The notes: a model not told the origin generated them from the sequence alone. Shown: positions 41,790-50,931, numbered from the stretch's first letter. The stretch is DNA of 64,000 nt from an uncultured Lachnospiraceae bacterium (GCA_910585345.1 CAJUDS010000001.1:361108-425107); one strand, 5' to 3'. Translations and numbers: made by a program.

Positions 41790-43220
41790 TTAAACTGTTC
41801 CATGCTTCTTAGCCGGACGATCTTCTCTCTTCGTAAAGAGCATCTCAAAAGCGCCGATTATGTATTTCCTTGTATCGGCCGCTTCTACGATCTCATCCAC
41901 ATAGCCTCTCCTGGCTGCGCTTTCCACACTGGTCTGCAGCTTCGCATATTCCGCCGCGCAGGCGTCTATCGCCTCTGCGCCCTGTCCGTCGCAAATAATT
42001 CTGGCCGCCAGTTTTGCATCCATCATGCCGATTTCCGCATCCGGCCACGCAATCGTTATATCCGCACCGATCGCTTTGGAATTCATAGCCACATACGCGC
42101 TGCCGTACGCTTTTCCGATAATTACATTTACCTTCGGAACCGTAGCCTGTGCAAACGCAGCCGTCAGTCTTGCCGCCGCCTTTGCCATTCCTTTTTCCGC
42201 GCACACCGTTGCTTCATAACCTTTTACATTGGTCAGGGACAGAACCGGGATCTCAAACGCATCGCAGAAATTTACAAAATCAGCTGCCTTCGCACATCCT
42301 TTTTCCGTCAGAACCGCATCAAACTTATCCGTCACATTTCCGTCGGCATCACAAATTTCCGTTCTGTTTGCCACTGCGCCAACCGTAACGCCGTTTAATT
42401 TGATCAATCCGGTCACCATTTCTCTTGCATAATTTTCCTTCAATTCAAAAAATACATTGTTGTCGGAGAGGATCGACAGGGCAATGGAGGTATCCCCCAC
42501 GCAGTTTGCAAGCTCTGCGCTGGCTCTGTTCAGGTCGTCCGTACACTCCGCATAGGAAGCGTCATCCTCATTGTTTGCCGGAAGCAGAGAAACCAATTCC
42601 CGGATTTTTCCGAGGATTTCGGCTTCATCCGCCACAACGTCAACAATTCCCGCTTCCTGGCTCTGGAAAGCGGCGGATGCGCTGTTGCATTTCTCCGTTG
42701 TATTTCCATCCAGCGCATTGGGCGCATTCACAAAAAGTCTGGCCTTTTTTTCTTCCATAAATGTAAAATCAGTCAGTGTCGGAATCAGGGCAAGTCCACC
42801 CCCGCATGTCCCGAATACTGCCGTAATCTGGGGTATCACGCCCGATGCCATAACCTGTTTTTTATAAATTTCCCCAAAACCGTTTAACGCATCGGTAGCC
42901 TCCTGCAGTCTGAGCCCGGCAGACTCAATCAGACCGATAACAGGCGCGCCTGTTTTTAATGCCAGATCATAGAGGTTTGTAATTTTTTTTGCATGCATTT
43001 CACCTACACTGCCGTTTAATACGGAAGCGTCCTGGCTGTATACATACACAAGACTGCCGTCAATCACTCCGTAACCGGTAATCACACCGTCTGAAGGAGT
43101 CTCTGTCTGTTTCAGATTAAAATCCGTAGCTCTCGCTGTCATGCGCGCGCCGATTTCAACGAAACTGTTTTCATCGAGCAAAGCTGCTATTCTTTGACTC
43201 GCTTGTGAAGTAGTACTCAT
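41790..43220 (-). CDS. mmdA: Acyl-CoA carboxyltransferase (MmdA/transcarboxylase 12S type)
   Basis: The 476-residue protein is a crotonase-fold carboxyltransferase. Signatures include the oxyanion region AVFGTCGGGLALIP with its N-half, and NVIIGKAYGSAYVAMNSK in the C-half. It transfers carboxyl groups between an acyl-CoA and biotin, for example decarboxylating methylmalonyl-CoA. It is the first gene of an operon that also has oadA, giving two different carboxyltransferases for one biotin carrier. It is slightly shorter than the roughly 510 residues of classical MmdA. Confidence 0.88.
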   Translation of the reverse strand: MSTTSQASQRIAALLDENSFVEIGARMTARATDFNLKQTETPSDGVITGYGVIDGSLVYVYSQDASVLNGSVGEMHAKKITNLYDLALKTGAPVIGLIESAGLRLQEATDALNGFGEIYKKQVMASGVIPQITAVFGTCGGGLALIPTLTDFTFMEEKKARLFVNAPNALDGNTTEKCNSASAAFQSQEAGIVDVVADEAEILGKIRELVSLLPANNEDDASYAECTDDLNRASAELANCVGDTSIALSILSDNNVFFELKENYAREMVTGLIKLNGVTVGAVANRTEICDADGNVTDKFDAVLTEKGCAKAADFVNFCDAFEIPVLSLTNVKGYEATVCAEKGMAKAAARLTAAFAQATVPKVNVIIGKAYGSAYVAMNSKAIGADITIAWPDAEIGMMDAKLAARIICDGQGAEAIDACAAEYAKLQTSVESAARRGYVDEIVEAADTRKYIIGAFEMLFTKREDRPAKKHGTV

Positions 43221-43411
43221 TTTTCAGCCCTCCATTTTATATAAATAGTAAATAAAAAAAACGTATTTTGCAGGAAAGCGCAGAAAATCCCCTCCCGCAT
43301 CTGAATCAGTATATCATAAAAGAACCGCTCTGCCTAGCTAAAATAGCGCGAATCTTCAGAAAAAATTTTGTCCGCTCTTTTCTGTTTGCGCCCAATTTCC
43401 AGCGCGTGAAC

Positions 43412-43456
43412 AAAGCAGACGGCCGCATCAACACTGTGATGCGGCCGCCTGCTTTT
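43412..43456. terminator. GC-rich terminator-like hairpin in the 43221-43549 gap
   Basis: Stem AAAGCAGacGGCCGCATCA / TGATGCGGCCgcCTGCTTT around a short loop, near perfect and ending in T-rich DNA on the plus strand; in the minus direction it ends TCTGCTTTG. It follows the TM2 gene. The remaining bases of this 329-base gap are A/T-rich near mmdA, where its promoter should lie; no clear promoter or real gene was found. Confidence 0.75.
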
Positions 43457-43549
43457 CTTTCTGGTATTAAAAAGCGTTCATTAGAGTCTCTTTTGCACCG
43501 ATATACGCCGCGGGGCGGCAAATTTCTTTACGAATCCGTATGCTATGGG

Positions 43550-43747
43550 TCATTCACCCCAGACATTACCGTCTTTATCCGTAAACTTTCCTGTACATAC
43601 CTGAATCAGGTCAATCAGCCATCCGATCCCCAGACAGCCGCCTGTCAGCAGCCAGATAATACCGGTGCCTATTTTTCCAGTCATAAACCTATGTACGCCA
43701 AGCCCTCCTAAAAATAATGTGATCAATATTGCCGATGTTTTGCTCAT
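43550..43747 (-). CDS. TM2 domain-containing protein
   Basis: The 65-residue protein has two TM helices joined by a short loop, matching the TM2 pattern: FLGGLGVHRFMTGKIGTGII and CLGIGWLIDLIQV. The start giving MSKTSAILITLF has GGAGG at the right distance; another ATG 12 codons upstream is weaker. It lies 50 bases after the C11 peptidase gene. Function unknown. Confidence 0.88.
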   Translation of the reverse strand: MSKTSAILITLFLGGLGVHRFMTGKIGTGIIWLLTGGCLGIGWLIDLIQVCTGKFTDKDGNVWGE

Positions 43748-43797
43748 TTCAACTTTCCTCCGTTTTTCTTTCTGTTTTGCCATAAAAATCTCTTTGT

Positions 43798-45804
43798 TTA
43801 ATCCCCGTATACCGTAGTGAAGATTTCGCCGTCGTCACAGTCAAAAATGACCGGATCGGAATACGCATAATTGTCCGCAGCGTCCCGCATTTCACAAATC
43901 ATTGCATATCTCCCCTCTGGCAGCGGCATTTCCGCAAATGCGGTATCCGGCCCCACTAAAATAGTTTCGGCCGCATAAGGTTCAAAGTCATCCTCGCCGG
44001 TAGCCGTAGCCAGATACCAGACGGTAGTAATTTCATCCCCTTCCTGTAGAAGCCGCAGATCTTTGTCCGCCATACCGTTCTCATCGATTCCCCTGCGCGC
44101 ACCGAGAATATTCCACTGTCCGACGCCAAAGTCATAAGATACCTGCAGATGATACTCTTCTCCATTCAGGAGCACCGGAACAGAATAAAGATTGTAATCC
44201 TCGCCTTCGAAGCTCAGATCCATACAGACCAGACTGCCGTCGATGCTTCCCCAGACGCCTCTGAAATTATCGGAAAATATACCGTTGTCCCAGTCGGCTT
44301 CCATATCGTTATCCGTACCCAGCAGCATCATCATATCATTTTCCTCATCCACATAATAAAGAGAAAAACCGATACCGGCCAGGATTCCGTCAGCCTGTGG
44401 GCCAAGCGTCAGGAAGGAGACACCCTCCTCGTCCACGTCCAGAGCCACGCCGTCCCAGCCCATGGAAGCCAGACTCTGCACTTCCTGCAGCGTATCGAAT
44501 CCGCTCTCCGCAATATACTCCATTCCGGACTCATCCAGTTCTCCGGTAAGCTCATAGGCATAAAAATATTTAAATGCCGTACCCGCGCCAAGACTTGCAT
44601 AACTGTTAAAATTGTCCACATCACCGTCGTAGGAATAGTAACACGAAAGCCCTGTCGCCTCAGTCCGGTACTGTCCGTTCACCTGGTAAAGAATACATGC
44701 GTTAAGCGCATCCACCACAGCCTGCGCCGATCCGAGAACGTCAAGACTCTGGCGGGCCATATGCCCCAGATCCACCATGTTGGTGTATCCCTGTTCTCTG
44801 GTGTTTCCGCCATAATTTTCGCTCCGAGCGGCAAGACGGCCAAACTCGGAGAAAAATCTCGGATCCGCACAGGCAGCGGCCAGAGCTTCCGCTCCAAAAG
44901 CCTCATAAGCGTCCAAAAGCGGGCCTGCCATAGAAAGATCCGTAAGGGAAAGCGTAACGTTGTCCTGCGTGCCGACCTCCTCACAACCGGCATAGTAGGT
45001 ATCGCAGATGATCCTGCCAAGTGCGGCGCCGTCCATCAAAGGATCCTCTGCCAATGCGCCCACCCATCCGGCATAATACCAGCCGTTGCCAGGCTCGCTC
45101 TCCTGCGAGGCAACCAGATAGTGCGCAAGATCAGCGAAGGTATACGCCACATCCACCGTTGCCATCAGGCAGGTGTCAAAGCCGATCATCTCCAGCGGCG
45201 GGTTTTCCACAGAAGAATCCCACACACCTGTAAAGGCATCATACATCTCTTCCAGCGTCAGAGAATCATAATCATACAACTCATCAAACGCTGCTCCCGC
45301 AACGGAACCGCCGCCATGATTCCAAAACACCACCGCTGTCTTTTCCGCAGGGTAGTTGTCCTTCGCAAAACGCAGGAACTCCTCCAGTGTCCCGGCATCG
45401 CCCATATTGGCGGCAGGCTGCTCATCCACCAGACTCAGACCCTCGCTGTTATAAAGCCAGCGCTGAAGCAGGCCAGCGTCCACCAAATCATTATGCCAGA
45501 CGGAGGATCCCCCCGTCTCAATGACCACATTTACATTCTCAGGCAGAGACACTTCCAGCAGCTCGCCGAGATCGTATGTGGCAAATCCGCCGCCGGACTC
45601 AAGGTCACTGCCGCAGAGATACCAGTAGACGGCCCAGCTCCCTTCCTCCGCCACGGCATCGGACGCAGTCTGCCCGGCCCCGGAAAACGCCTCTTCCTGC
45701 TCTGGAACGCCTTCCTGGCCGCAGCCGGTAAACACAGACAGCATCGCAAATACCGAAAACAGAAGCACCACACTCTTTTTTACGATTTTTGCTCCCTTTT
45801 TCAC
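43798..45804 (-). CDS. Clostripain-related (C11) peptidase, predicted lipoprotein
   Basis: The protein of about 668 residues starts at GTG 45804, preceded by AGGAGG at 7 bases. It has a lipoprotein signal with lipobox LSVFTGC. The caspase-like domain has His in VVFWNHGGGSVAG and Cys in FDTCLMATVDVAYTF, the C11 catalytic dyad. The last 250 residues form a beta-rich region of unknown fold. It is probably anchored outside the cell membrane, cleaving after basic residues as clostripains do. Its start overlaps the stop of the small frame before it (GTGA). Confidence 0.9.
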   Translation of the reverse strand: MKKGAKIVKKSVVLLFSVFAMLSVFTGCGQEGVPEQEEAFSGAGQTASDAVAEEGSWAVYWYLCGSDLESGGGFATYDLGELLEVSLPENVNVVIETGGSSVWHNDLVDAGLLQRWLYNSEGLSLVDEQPAANMGDAGTLEEFLRFAKDNYPAEKTAVVFWNHGGGSVAGAAFDELYDYDSLTLEEMYDAFTGVWDSSVENPPLEMIGFDTCLMATVDVAYTFADLAHYLVASQESEPGNGWYYAGWVGALAEDPLMDGAALGRIICDTYYAGCEEVGTQDNVTLSLTDLSMAGPLLDAYEAFGAEALAAACADPRFFSEFGRLAARSENYGGNTREQGYTNMVDLGHMARQSLDVLGSAQAVVDALNACILYQVNGQYRTEATGLSCYYSYDGDVDNFNSYASLGAGTAFKYFYAYELTGELDESGMEYIAESGFDTLQEVQSLASMGWDGVALDVDEEGVSFLTLGPQADGILAGIGFSLYYVDEENDMMMLLGTDNDMEADWDNGIFSDNFRGVWGSIDGSLVCMDLSFEGEDYNLYSVPVLLNGEEYHLQVSYDFGVGQWNILGARRGIDENGMADKDLRLLQEGDEITTVWYLATATGEDDFEPYAAETILVGPDTAFAEMPLPEGRYAMICEMRDAADNYAYSDPVIFDCDDGEIFTTVYGD

Positions 45805-46028
45805 AGTCTTTCCTCCTTCGTCCTGTCTTCTCCACACTCCGGATTATCCCTCTGACAGCAGCTTCCGCATACCTTGCCGGTTATCCCGCTTAGGCTGTTT
45901 CCGCACAATTGCACGGCAGCATATTCTGCCACAGTCCACGCTGCCATCCACACACAGTATACCGTGACAGCCTGCTGAAGGGGGCGCATCATCATAAATC
46001 GACCGGAAACCGCATTCAATGTATCCAT
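45801..46028 (-). CDS. Possible small membrane protein with Cys-rich tail
   Basis: A 75-residue frame starts MDTLNAVSGRF, with a hydrophobic stretch (AVTVYCVWMAAWTVAEYAAV) and then a tail with GKVCGSCCQRDNPEC. It fills the gap between dacF and the C11 gene and ends with a GTGA overlap on that gene's GTG start, as translationally coupled genes do. The upstream site TAGGAAA is weak and no family is recognised. Confidence 0.35.
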   Translation of the reverse strand: MDTLNAVSGRFMMMRPLQQAVTVYCVWMAAWTVAEYAAVQLCGNSLSGITGKVCGSCCQRDNPECGEDRTKEERL

Positions 46029-46041
46029 GCGGCGGTATTTC

Positions 46042-47424
46042 CTATCTAATAAGGAACTGCCCGCAGATGAACCGGAGTACAAATAAAAAATCTCTTTTTG
46101 GCACCGCGCCCGCAGTATAGACAGCCTCCTGTGCCAAATACTCCCTGCCGCCGTCCCCGCCTACCAGATAATAGGTAACGCTTCCTACCTGCATCCCCTT
46201 TTCCACCGGTGCGTGCAGCGTCTCCTTGATCTCTGTTTCCGCGACCACGTCCTCACCCTGTTTTACCAGCAGACGAATCGGCAGCTCCTTCCGCTCCCTG
46301 CACACCGCCACCGACACGCCGTGAAACGGACTGCCGTCCTTTGCCGCCCCATCTGCAACCGGTATCGGCTGCAGGACGGCTTCGGGCGAAAATTCACGAT
46401 AAGTATAGTTTTCCAAGCCGTAGGCAAACAGATTTTTACTGTCCGCCCATTTCCACGTCTTATGATTCGGCCAGCCGCAGGCAAGCAGCGCCAGCGCCAG
46501 TCTCTTCCCGTCCCGTTCCAGCGCGCCTACATAGCAGTAGCCCGCCTGACTGGTAAATCCGGTCTTTCCCGACAGAGCGCCATCCATCATATGCAGAAAC
46601 GCATTGTGGTTACTGCATGAGTAACCGGCCTTTCCTTCTGTATCTCCAAAAGAATGAAACGGCGACTGCGTAATCTCCAGAAAGGCTTCTCTCTGCGGCG
46701 ACTGCATCACACAATAACGCATAATCCTTGCAAGATCTTCCGCGGTCGTGGAATGTATGATTTTCTCCCCGTCCGCATCTGCCGCCTCCGCGTCCAGTCC
46801 GTTCGGCGTCAGGAAATGTGTATGCTCACAGCCGATTTCTTCCGCCTTTTTTGTCATCCGGCTGCAGAACACCCGTACCGCTTCCATACTTTCCTCCTTT
46901 GTCCGCGCATCTGCCGCCGGCAGATCCAGCTCTCTGCCGCCAATATATTCCGCAATCGCAACCGCCGAATCATTATGTGACTCCAGCATAAGAGAATGCA
47001 GAAGGTCATCCATTTTATAGGACATTCCCTTCTGCATTCCCAGATGCACCTTGGGCTGGCCTGCCGCATAGGCGGATGCCGTTACCACGTCCTCCCTGTC
47101 CGCGGTTTCCAGCGCCAGAATGCATGTCATAATCTTAGTCGTACTGGCCATCGGAAGCGCTTCCTTCCCGTTTTTTTCATACAACACTCTCCCGCTGTCC
47201 ATGTCCAGCAGTACCGCAGCCTTCGCATAGAGCCGGCCTGTCAGTTCCTTTTCCTTCCTCTGCGCTTCATCCGTCTGCTCCTGCTCTGCTTCCTCATGCA
47301 GACTATGTATGCTTTCTTCCTCTGCCGCACCTTCTGCCTGCAGAAGCGCCGCCTCCGGCAATAATCCTGTCATCGCTGTAACTGTTATCATTGTAACTAT
47401 GGCAATCCTGATCTTTCCGCCCAT
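46042..47424 (-). CDS. D-alanyl-D-alanine carboxypeptidase (DacF-like)
   Basis: The 460-residue secreted protein has an N-terminal hydrophobic segment (IAIVTMITVTAMTGLLPEA). It trims the last D-Ala from peptidoglycan stems. Penicillin-binding motifs are MASTTKIMTCIL (SxxK), LESHNDSAVA (SxN) and GKTGFTSQAGYC (KTG). A PBP5-type C-terminal region follows, then RFICGQFLIR. No AGGAGG is seen; the nearest site is GGGCGGAT. The upstream gap of 123 bases shows no clear promoter. Confidence 0.92.
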   Translation of the reverse strand: MGGKIRIAIVTMITVTAMTGLLPEAALLQAEGAAEEESIHSLHEEAEQEQTDEAQRKEKELTGRLYAKAAVLLDMDSGRVLYEKNGKEALPMASTTKIMTCILALETADREDVVTASAYAAGQPKVHLGMQKGMSYKMDDLLHSLMLESHNDSAVAIAEYIGGRELDLPAADARTKEESMEAVRVFCSRMTKKAEEIGCEHTHFLTPNGLDAEAADADGEKIIHSTTAEDLARIMRYCVMQSPQREAFLEITQSPFHSFGDTEGKAGYSCSNHNAFLHMMDGALSGKTGFTSQAGYCYVGALERDGKRLALALLACGWPNHKTWKWADSKNLFAYGLENYTYREFSPEAVLQPIPVADGAAKDGSPFHGVSVAVCRERKELPIRLLVKQGEDVVAETEIKETLHAPVEKGMQVGSVTYYLVGGDGGREYLAQEAVYTAGAVPKRDFLFVLRFICGQFLIR

Positions 47425-47547
47425 TGAATCCGCCCATATACATTCTTACTCCATATATATGTAAAAAGTATGACGCTTCATTCCTCTCAGGCAGCGCACG
47501 ACCCGCCAATAGCCTGCTGCTTCGGGAAACGTTTCCGTCACCGATCC

Positions 47548-48354
47548 TTAAAATTTTCCACCACCGCCGCCATGCGTGCTGCCGGAAGACGAAGTATGGG
47601 TCTTAGAACCGCCCGCACTCCTGTCGCTTTCCTTTGGTTTTTCCCTTCGCTCCACATGCTTATAAAGAAACAGATCGTTCTGCTTTGTCAGTTTCATACT
47701 GCCGCTTTTTACATAATCATCAGCCTTTGACTGACTTTGCACCGTCTTAAGCTGCCCTTTCATAATCCCGGTTACAATCAATGCAATTACAAACCCGATT
47801 GCGGCTGAGACCGCAAGATGCGTGACAAACCCAAACGGCTCCTGCGGAAGATTGCCAATATCATATGGTTCACCCAGATCCGCCTGCGTGATAAAATCAT
47901 CGCACAGACTGGCAAATGTAGTAAACGCTGCCGCGTACGCGCCTTCACTCAGATCGTCCACAAACTGTTCCGACATATACTCTCGTCCCGCATCAGTGAC
48001 TGCCGTTATTCCGTAACCAGACGTTGTTATGTACCAGTCCCTCTCCTCCATACTGATGAGAAAAAGTATCCCGTCTTTCCCCTCCCCGAAACCATACCCG
48101 TTATGATCAAAGAAATCATCGGCGTACTGCGCGGCGGACAGCCCTTCCAGGGAGTCAACCGTAACTACCACAATGTCTGTCTGCTGGCGCTCACTGATCT
48201 CATCCAGCAAAGACGACAGTTCCCCTTCCTCGCTGTCCGAAAGCAGATCCGCCGCATCCACGAGTCTCTGCAGGCCGTCCTCAGCAAATACCGGGCACAC
48301 AGAAATAACAGCGAAAAGCAGCACAAAAAATATCGCACACAGTCTTTTTTTCAT
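47548..48354 (-). CDS. TPM-domain membrane protein (YdjH-like)
   Basis: The 268-residue protein has a signal peptide (MKKRLCAIFFVLLFAVISVC). A TPM domain follows outside (about 27-165), with VVTVDSLEGLSAAQYADDFF and GILFLISMEERDWYITTSGY. One TM helix comes next (AAIGFVIALIVTGIM), then a cytoplasmic tail ending in a glycine run. In B. subtilis YdjH is the matching protein of the ydjFGHI operon. The start follows GGGAGGG. It is third in the set after SPFH and zinc-ribbon genes. Confidence 0.88.
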   Translation of the reverse strand: MKKRLCAIFFVLLFAVISVCPVFAEDGLQRLVDAADLLSDSEEGELSSLLDEISERQQTDIVVVTVDSLEGLSAAQYADDFFDHNGYGFGEGKDGILFLISMEERDWYITTSGYGITAVTDAGREYMSEQFVDDLSEGAYAAAFTTFASLCDDFITQADLGEPYDIGNLPQEPFGFVTHLAVSAAIGFVIALIVTGIMKGQLKTVQSQSKADDYVKSGSMKLTKQNDLFLYKHVERREKPKESDRSAGGSKTHTSSSGSTHGGGGGKF

Positions 48355-48366
48355 AATCCGCCCTCC

Positions 48367-49452
48367 CTATAACAGCCATAACAGGTAAGAAGCGGCAAAC
48401 ACCACCGCGCCTACGATTCCTGTCAATCCAAACAGCCATTTTTGATATGCAGCTTTATCCAACGGCAGATCGCCGATCATTTTCCCGCTCTGTCCGTTCA
48501 TGGCAAAGAGATAGTTCTGCCCGTTCCATCTCGTGCTCAGCAGCCAGACGGGGAAAAGCGCATATTTCACCACGGACTTCTGCAGCCGGATACTGCCCGC
48601 CTCTTTTTCAGCCGCTGCATACCCCTCTACCGTTGCGTAAAAGGCGTCCTCCACACTTTTCCTGATCCGCGCATTGGCACGCGCGGCGCTCGTTCCGGCG
48701 TCCACATCGTATTTATCAGCCAGAAAACCAGCCAGATACGCGGTTTTGAACGCTACCGCCTCCGAGAAATCAAAAGGCTCCAGAGATTCCATCAGATCAT
48801 CCGGCATCCTTGTCGAACCGTCAACGGGAACTTTTTCAAACACAATACTGCCTTCCCTGATCGCCGCATAATGACTAGTCTCCGTATACTGATACCGGCT
48901 GTCGCTCCATGTCCTGATCCTGGTCGCCTTATAGCGCATACTTACCTCTGCGCCGGTATCAAACAACCAGAAGGGAACATACACTCCTTTCACCTCATCA
49001 ATGTGATTTTGATCCTGAAAGACCTTCGGAAGCAGGCGTTTTCCGTCATAATGTTTCTTCAGGGCAGCCTTCGCAGCATTGACATCCACCTTAAACGGGA
49101 TCACATAATCCGGCTTCAGAACCCCCGCGAACTGTCCCGTCATAACGACAGGGTTCCCGCAGAACGGACAGGATGTCGCCGCCGTGTTTTCATCGCATGC
49201 GATTTCACCGCCGCAGGAATGGCAGACATAGGAACGCAGCCCTTTCGTCTCACTGTCCTGCCATGCCTCCCCGGCAGCGGTCTCCCATCTCATGTCGTCG
49301 CCTTTTTCGTTTTTCAATTCCTTGTCGTAGCTGGCCAGTGTTTCCACTTCAAACTCCGTGTCGCAGAATGGACATTTCATCTTTTGCGCCGCACTGTCAA
49401 AAGCAATGGCACCGCCACAGCATGGACATTTATATTCTTGTATTGCCGCCAT
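48367..49452 (-). CDS. Double zinc-ribbon membrane protein (YdjG-like)
   Basis: The 361-residue protein opens with two zinc ribbons, CPCCGGAIAFD...CPFC and CHSCGGEIACD...CPFC, in its first 100 residues. A roughly 200-residue soluble domain (YVIPFKVDVNAAKAALKKHY) and one C-terminal TM helix (GLTGIVGAVVFAASYLLWLL) follow. In B. subtilis YdjG binds the PspA-like protein YdjF at the membrane. The start follows GAAGGAGG. It is 14 bases from the TPM gene and 22 bases from the SPFH gene. Confidence 0.86.
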   Translation of the reverse strand: MAAIQEYKCPCCGGAIAFDSAAQKMKCPFCDTEFEVETLASYDKELKNEKGDDMRWETAAGEAWQDSETKGLRSYVCHSCGGEIACDENTAATSCPFCGNPVVMTGQFAGVLKPDYVIPFKVDVNAAKAALKKHYDGKRLLPKVFQDQNHIDEVKGVYVPFWLFDTGAEVSMRYKATRIRTWSDSRYQYTETSHYAAIREGSIVFEKVPVDGSTRMPDDLMESLEPFDFSEAVAFKTAYLAGFLADKYDVDAGTSAARANARIRKSVEDAFYATVEGYAAAEKEAGSIRLQKSVVKYALFPVWLLSTRWNGQNYLFAMNGQSGKMIGDLPLDKAAYQKWLFGLTGIVGAVVFAASYLLWLL

Positions 49453-49474
49453 CCCGTTCCTCCTTCTGTCATAA

Positions 49475-50842
49475 TCAATACCCCGTTTCCTGCGGCGGGG
49501 TTATTGGCCTTCTGTCGTTTTCGTCAAACGGGTCGCCGCATTCCGGGCAGAACTTCGGCGGATGCGCAGGATCCTCCGGCTCCCATCCGCATTTATCACA
49601 TTGATAAAGCGGCGCGCCTTCCGGCTTTCTGGCGCCGCATTCCGGACAGAACCTGCCCTTATTCACCGCGCCGCACGAGCACGTCCAGCCACTGCTCTCC
49701 ACAGGCCGTGCAGAGCCGCATTCCGGACAAAACTTTCCTGTCGCAGAGTCGCCGCACGAACACTTCCACGCGCCCGGCGTCTGCTGCACCGGCCGCTGCT
49801 CTGCCGGCTGCTGCCGGGCTGTCTGTGCCTGCTGCTGCCCCATGGCAAATAAATTCTGTGCATTCATACCGCCACCCGCGTTCATGGCCATTCCCATGCC
49901 CATAAAGCCTGCCATCGCGCCCGCAGAATTGGATGCCGCCGCTTTCATGGCATCCGCCTGCGCTCCTGCCAGCGCAGCGCCTGCCATATTCGGATTCTGC
50001 AGAACGGCTGTACGCTGAAGCTGCTTAATCATTTCTGCATCTTCCTCCGGCAGCGTAACCGAACCGAGCGCGATACTGACCACCTGCAGTCCGCGCAGTC
50101 CGCCCCACTTAGCCGATAGAGCGGCATTCATCGCCTCTTCCAGTTCCGTATTATGGGAAACAATCTGGTTGGGGCGCAGTTCCAAATCAGAAAGCCTGCC
50201 GAATGCGGGCTGCAGCGCACTGATAAATTCTGTTTTCAACTGACTGTCCAACTCTCCGCGCGTATAGTCCTGTTCCACATTGCCGCAGACATTGGCATAG
50301 AACAGCAGCGGATCCGTTATTTTATAAGAATAAACCCCTGAACAGCGCACGGAGACATCCACATCCAGCCCGATCTTGGAGTCTACCACACGAAAAGGAA
50401 TCGGGTTGGGCGTGCCGAATTTATTGTCCACCAGCTCTTTTGTATTGAAATAATACACCCGCTGGTCTTTACCGGTATCGCCGCCGAAAGTAAAACGCCT
50501 GCCGACCGTCCGAAAAGTTTCCCGAATGCTTCCGCCGAGACTTCCTGTGAAAATACTTGGCTCGGTAGAGGCATCATACCGAAATTCACCCGGCTCCGCG
50601 CACACTTCTACGACCTTTCCCTGTTCCACAATCATCATACACTGGCCGTCAGCCACGGCGACCACACTGCCGTTTGAAATAATATTGTCGTTTCCTTTCG
50701 TATTGGAAGAGCGGGAGCTGGTGCGTTTCCTGCCCTTTGTGACCATAACATCTTTCTCCATTGCCTCACAGTAGAAAAACTCTTTCCACTGGTCTGCAAG
50801 CGTCCCTCCCAATGCGCCCGCTCCTGCTTTGATCAGTCCCAT
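49475..50842 (-). CDS. SPFH-domain protein with three C-terminal zinc ribbons (YdjI-like)
   Basis: The 455-residue protein starts MGLIKAGAGALGGTLADQWK, preceded by AAGGGGG. An SPFH (band 7) domain spans about 25-275. A hydrophobic Met/Gly/Ala-rich stretch follows (AGAMAGFMGMGMAMNAG), then a Gln-rich linker. Three zinc ribbons close it: WKCSCGDSATGKFCPECG, WTCSCGAVNKGRFCPECG and CDKCG...CPECG. SPFH proteins form membrane microdomain scaffolds. It is first of the YdjGHI-like set; no pspA-like gene lies nearby. Confidence 0.88.
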   Translation of the reverse strand: MGLIKAGAGALGGTLADQWKEFFYCEAMEKDVMVTKGRKRTSSRSSNTKGNDNIISNGSVVAVADGQCMMIVEQGKVVEVCAEPGEFRYDASTEPSIFTGSLGGSIRETFRTVGRRFTFGGDTGKDQRVYYFNTKELVDNKFGTPNPIPFRVVDSKIGLDVDVSVRCSGVYSYKITDPLLFYANVCGNVEQDYTRGELDSQLKTEFISALQPAFGRLSDLELRPNQIVSHNTELEEAMNAALSAKWGGLRGLQVVSIALGSVTLPEEDAEMIKQLQRTAVLQNPNMAGAALAGAQADAMKAAASNSAGAMAGFMGMGMAMNAGGGMNAQNLFAMGQQQAQTARQQPAEQRPVQQTPGAWKCSCGDSATGKFCPECGSARPVESSGWTCSCGAVNKGRFCPECGARKPEGAPLYQCDKCGWEPEDPAHPPKFCPECGDPFDENDRRPITPPQETGY

Positions 50843-50885
50843 AATAAAACCCCCTTCTGCTTTCAAACTTCCTCCGCAGCAATTT

Positions 50886-50931
50886 CGAAAAGCTCTCTGA
50901 TACAGACCGTCCTGCGGCTGCAGAGAGCTTT
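50886..50931 (-). terminator. Hairpin with T-run between the lipoprotein and SPFH genes
   Basis: Perfect 11-bp stem AAAGCTCTCTG (50888-50898) / CAGAGAGCTTT (50921-50931); on the minus strand it ends in CTTTTCG. It lies 40-odd bases before the SPFH start, so SPFH is either fed by readthrough or has a promoter I do not see. Confidence 0.72.

Noticed and set aside
43306..43521. 71-codon minus-strand frame in the gap after mmdA
   Set aside because: It runs straight through the GC-rich terminator hairpin and has no good ribosome site.
44149..45855. Plus-strand open frame of 568 codons opposite the C11 peptidase gene
   Set aside because: The minus strand has a recognisable lipoprotein with both C11 catalytic motifs; the plus frame has no start site of note and no recognisable protein features, so it is a shadow.
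47525..47536. 12-bp palindrome GGAAACGTTTCC, like a CcpA cre site
   Set aside because: It differs at the outer T and A of the cre consensus, lies about 100 bases from dacF and no promoter is evident; chance cannot be excluded.
48442..49905. Plus-strand open frame of 487 codons across two minus-strand genes
   Set aside because: It runs opposite the zinc-ribbon and SPFH genes, which have clear domains; the length comes from base composition.
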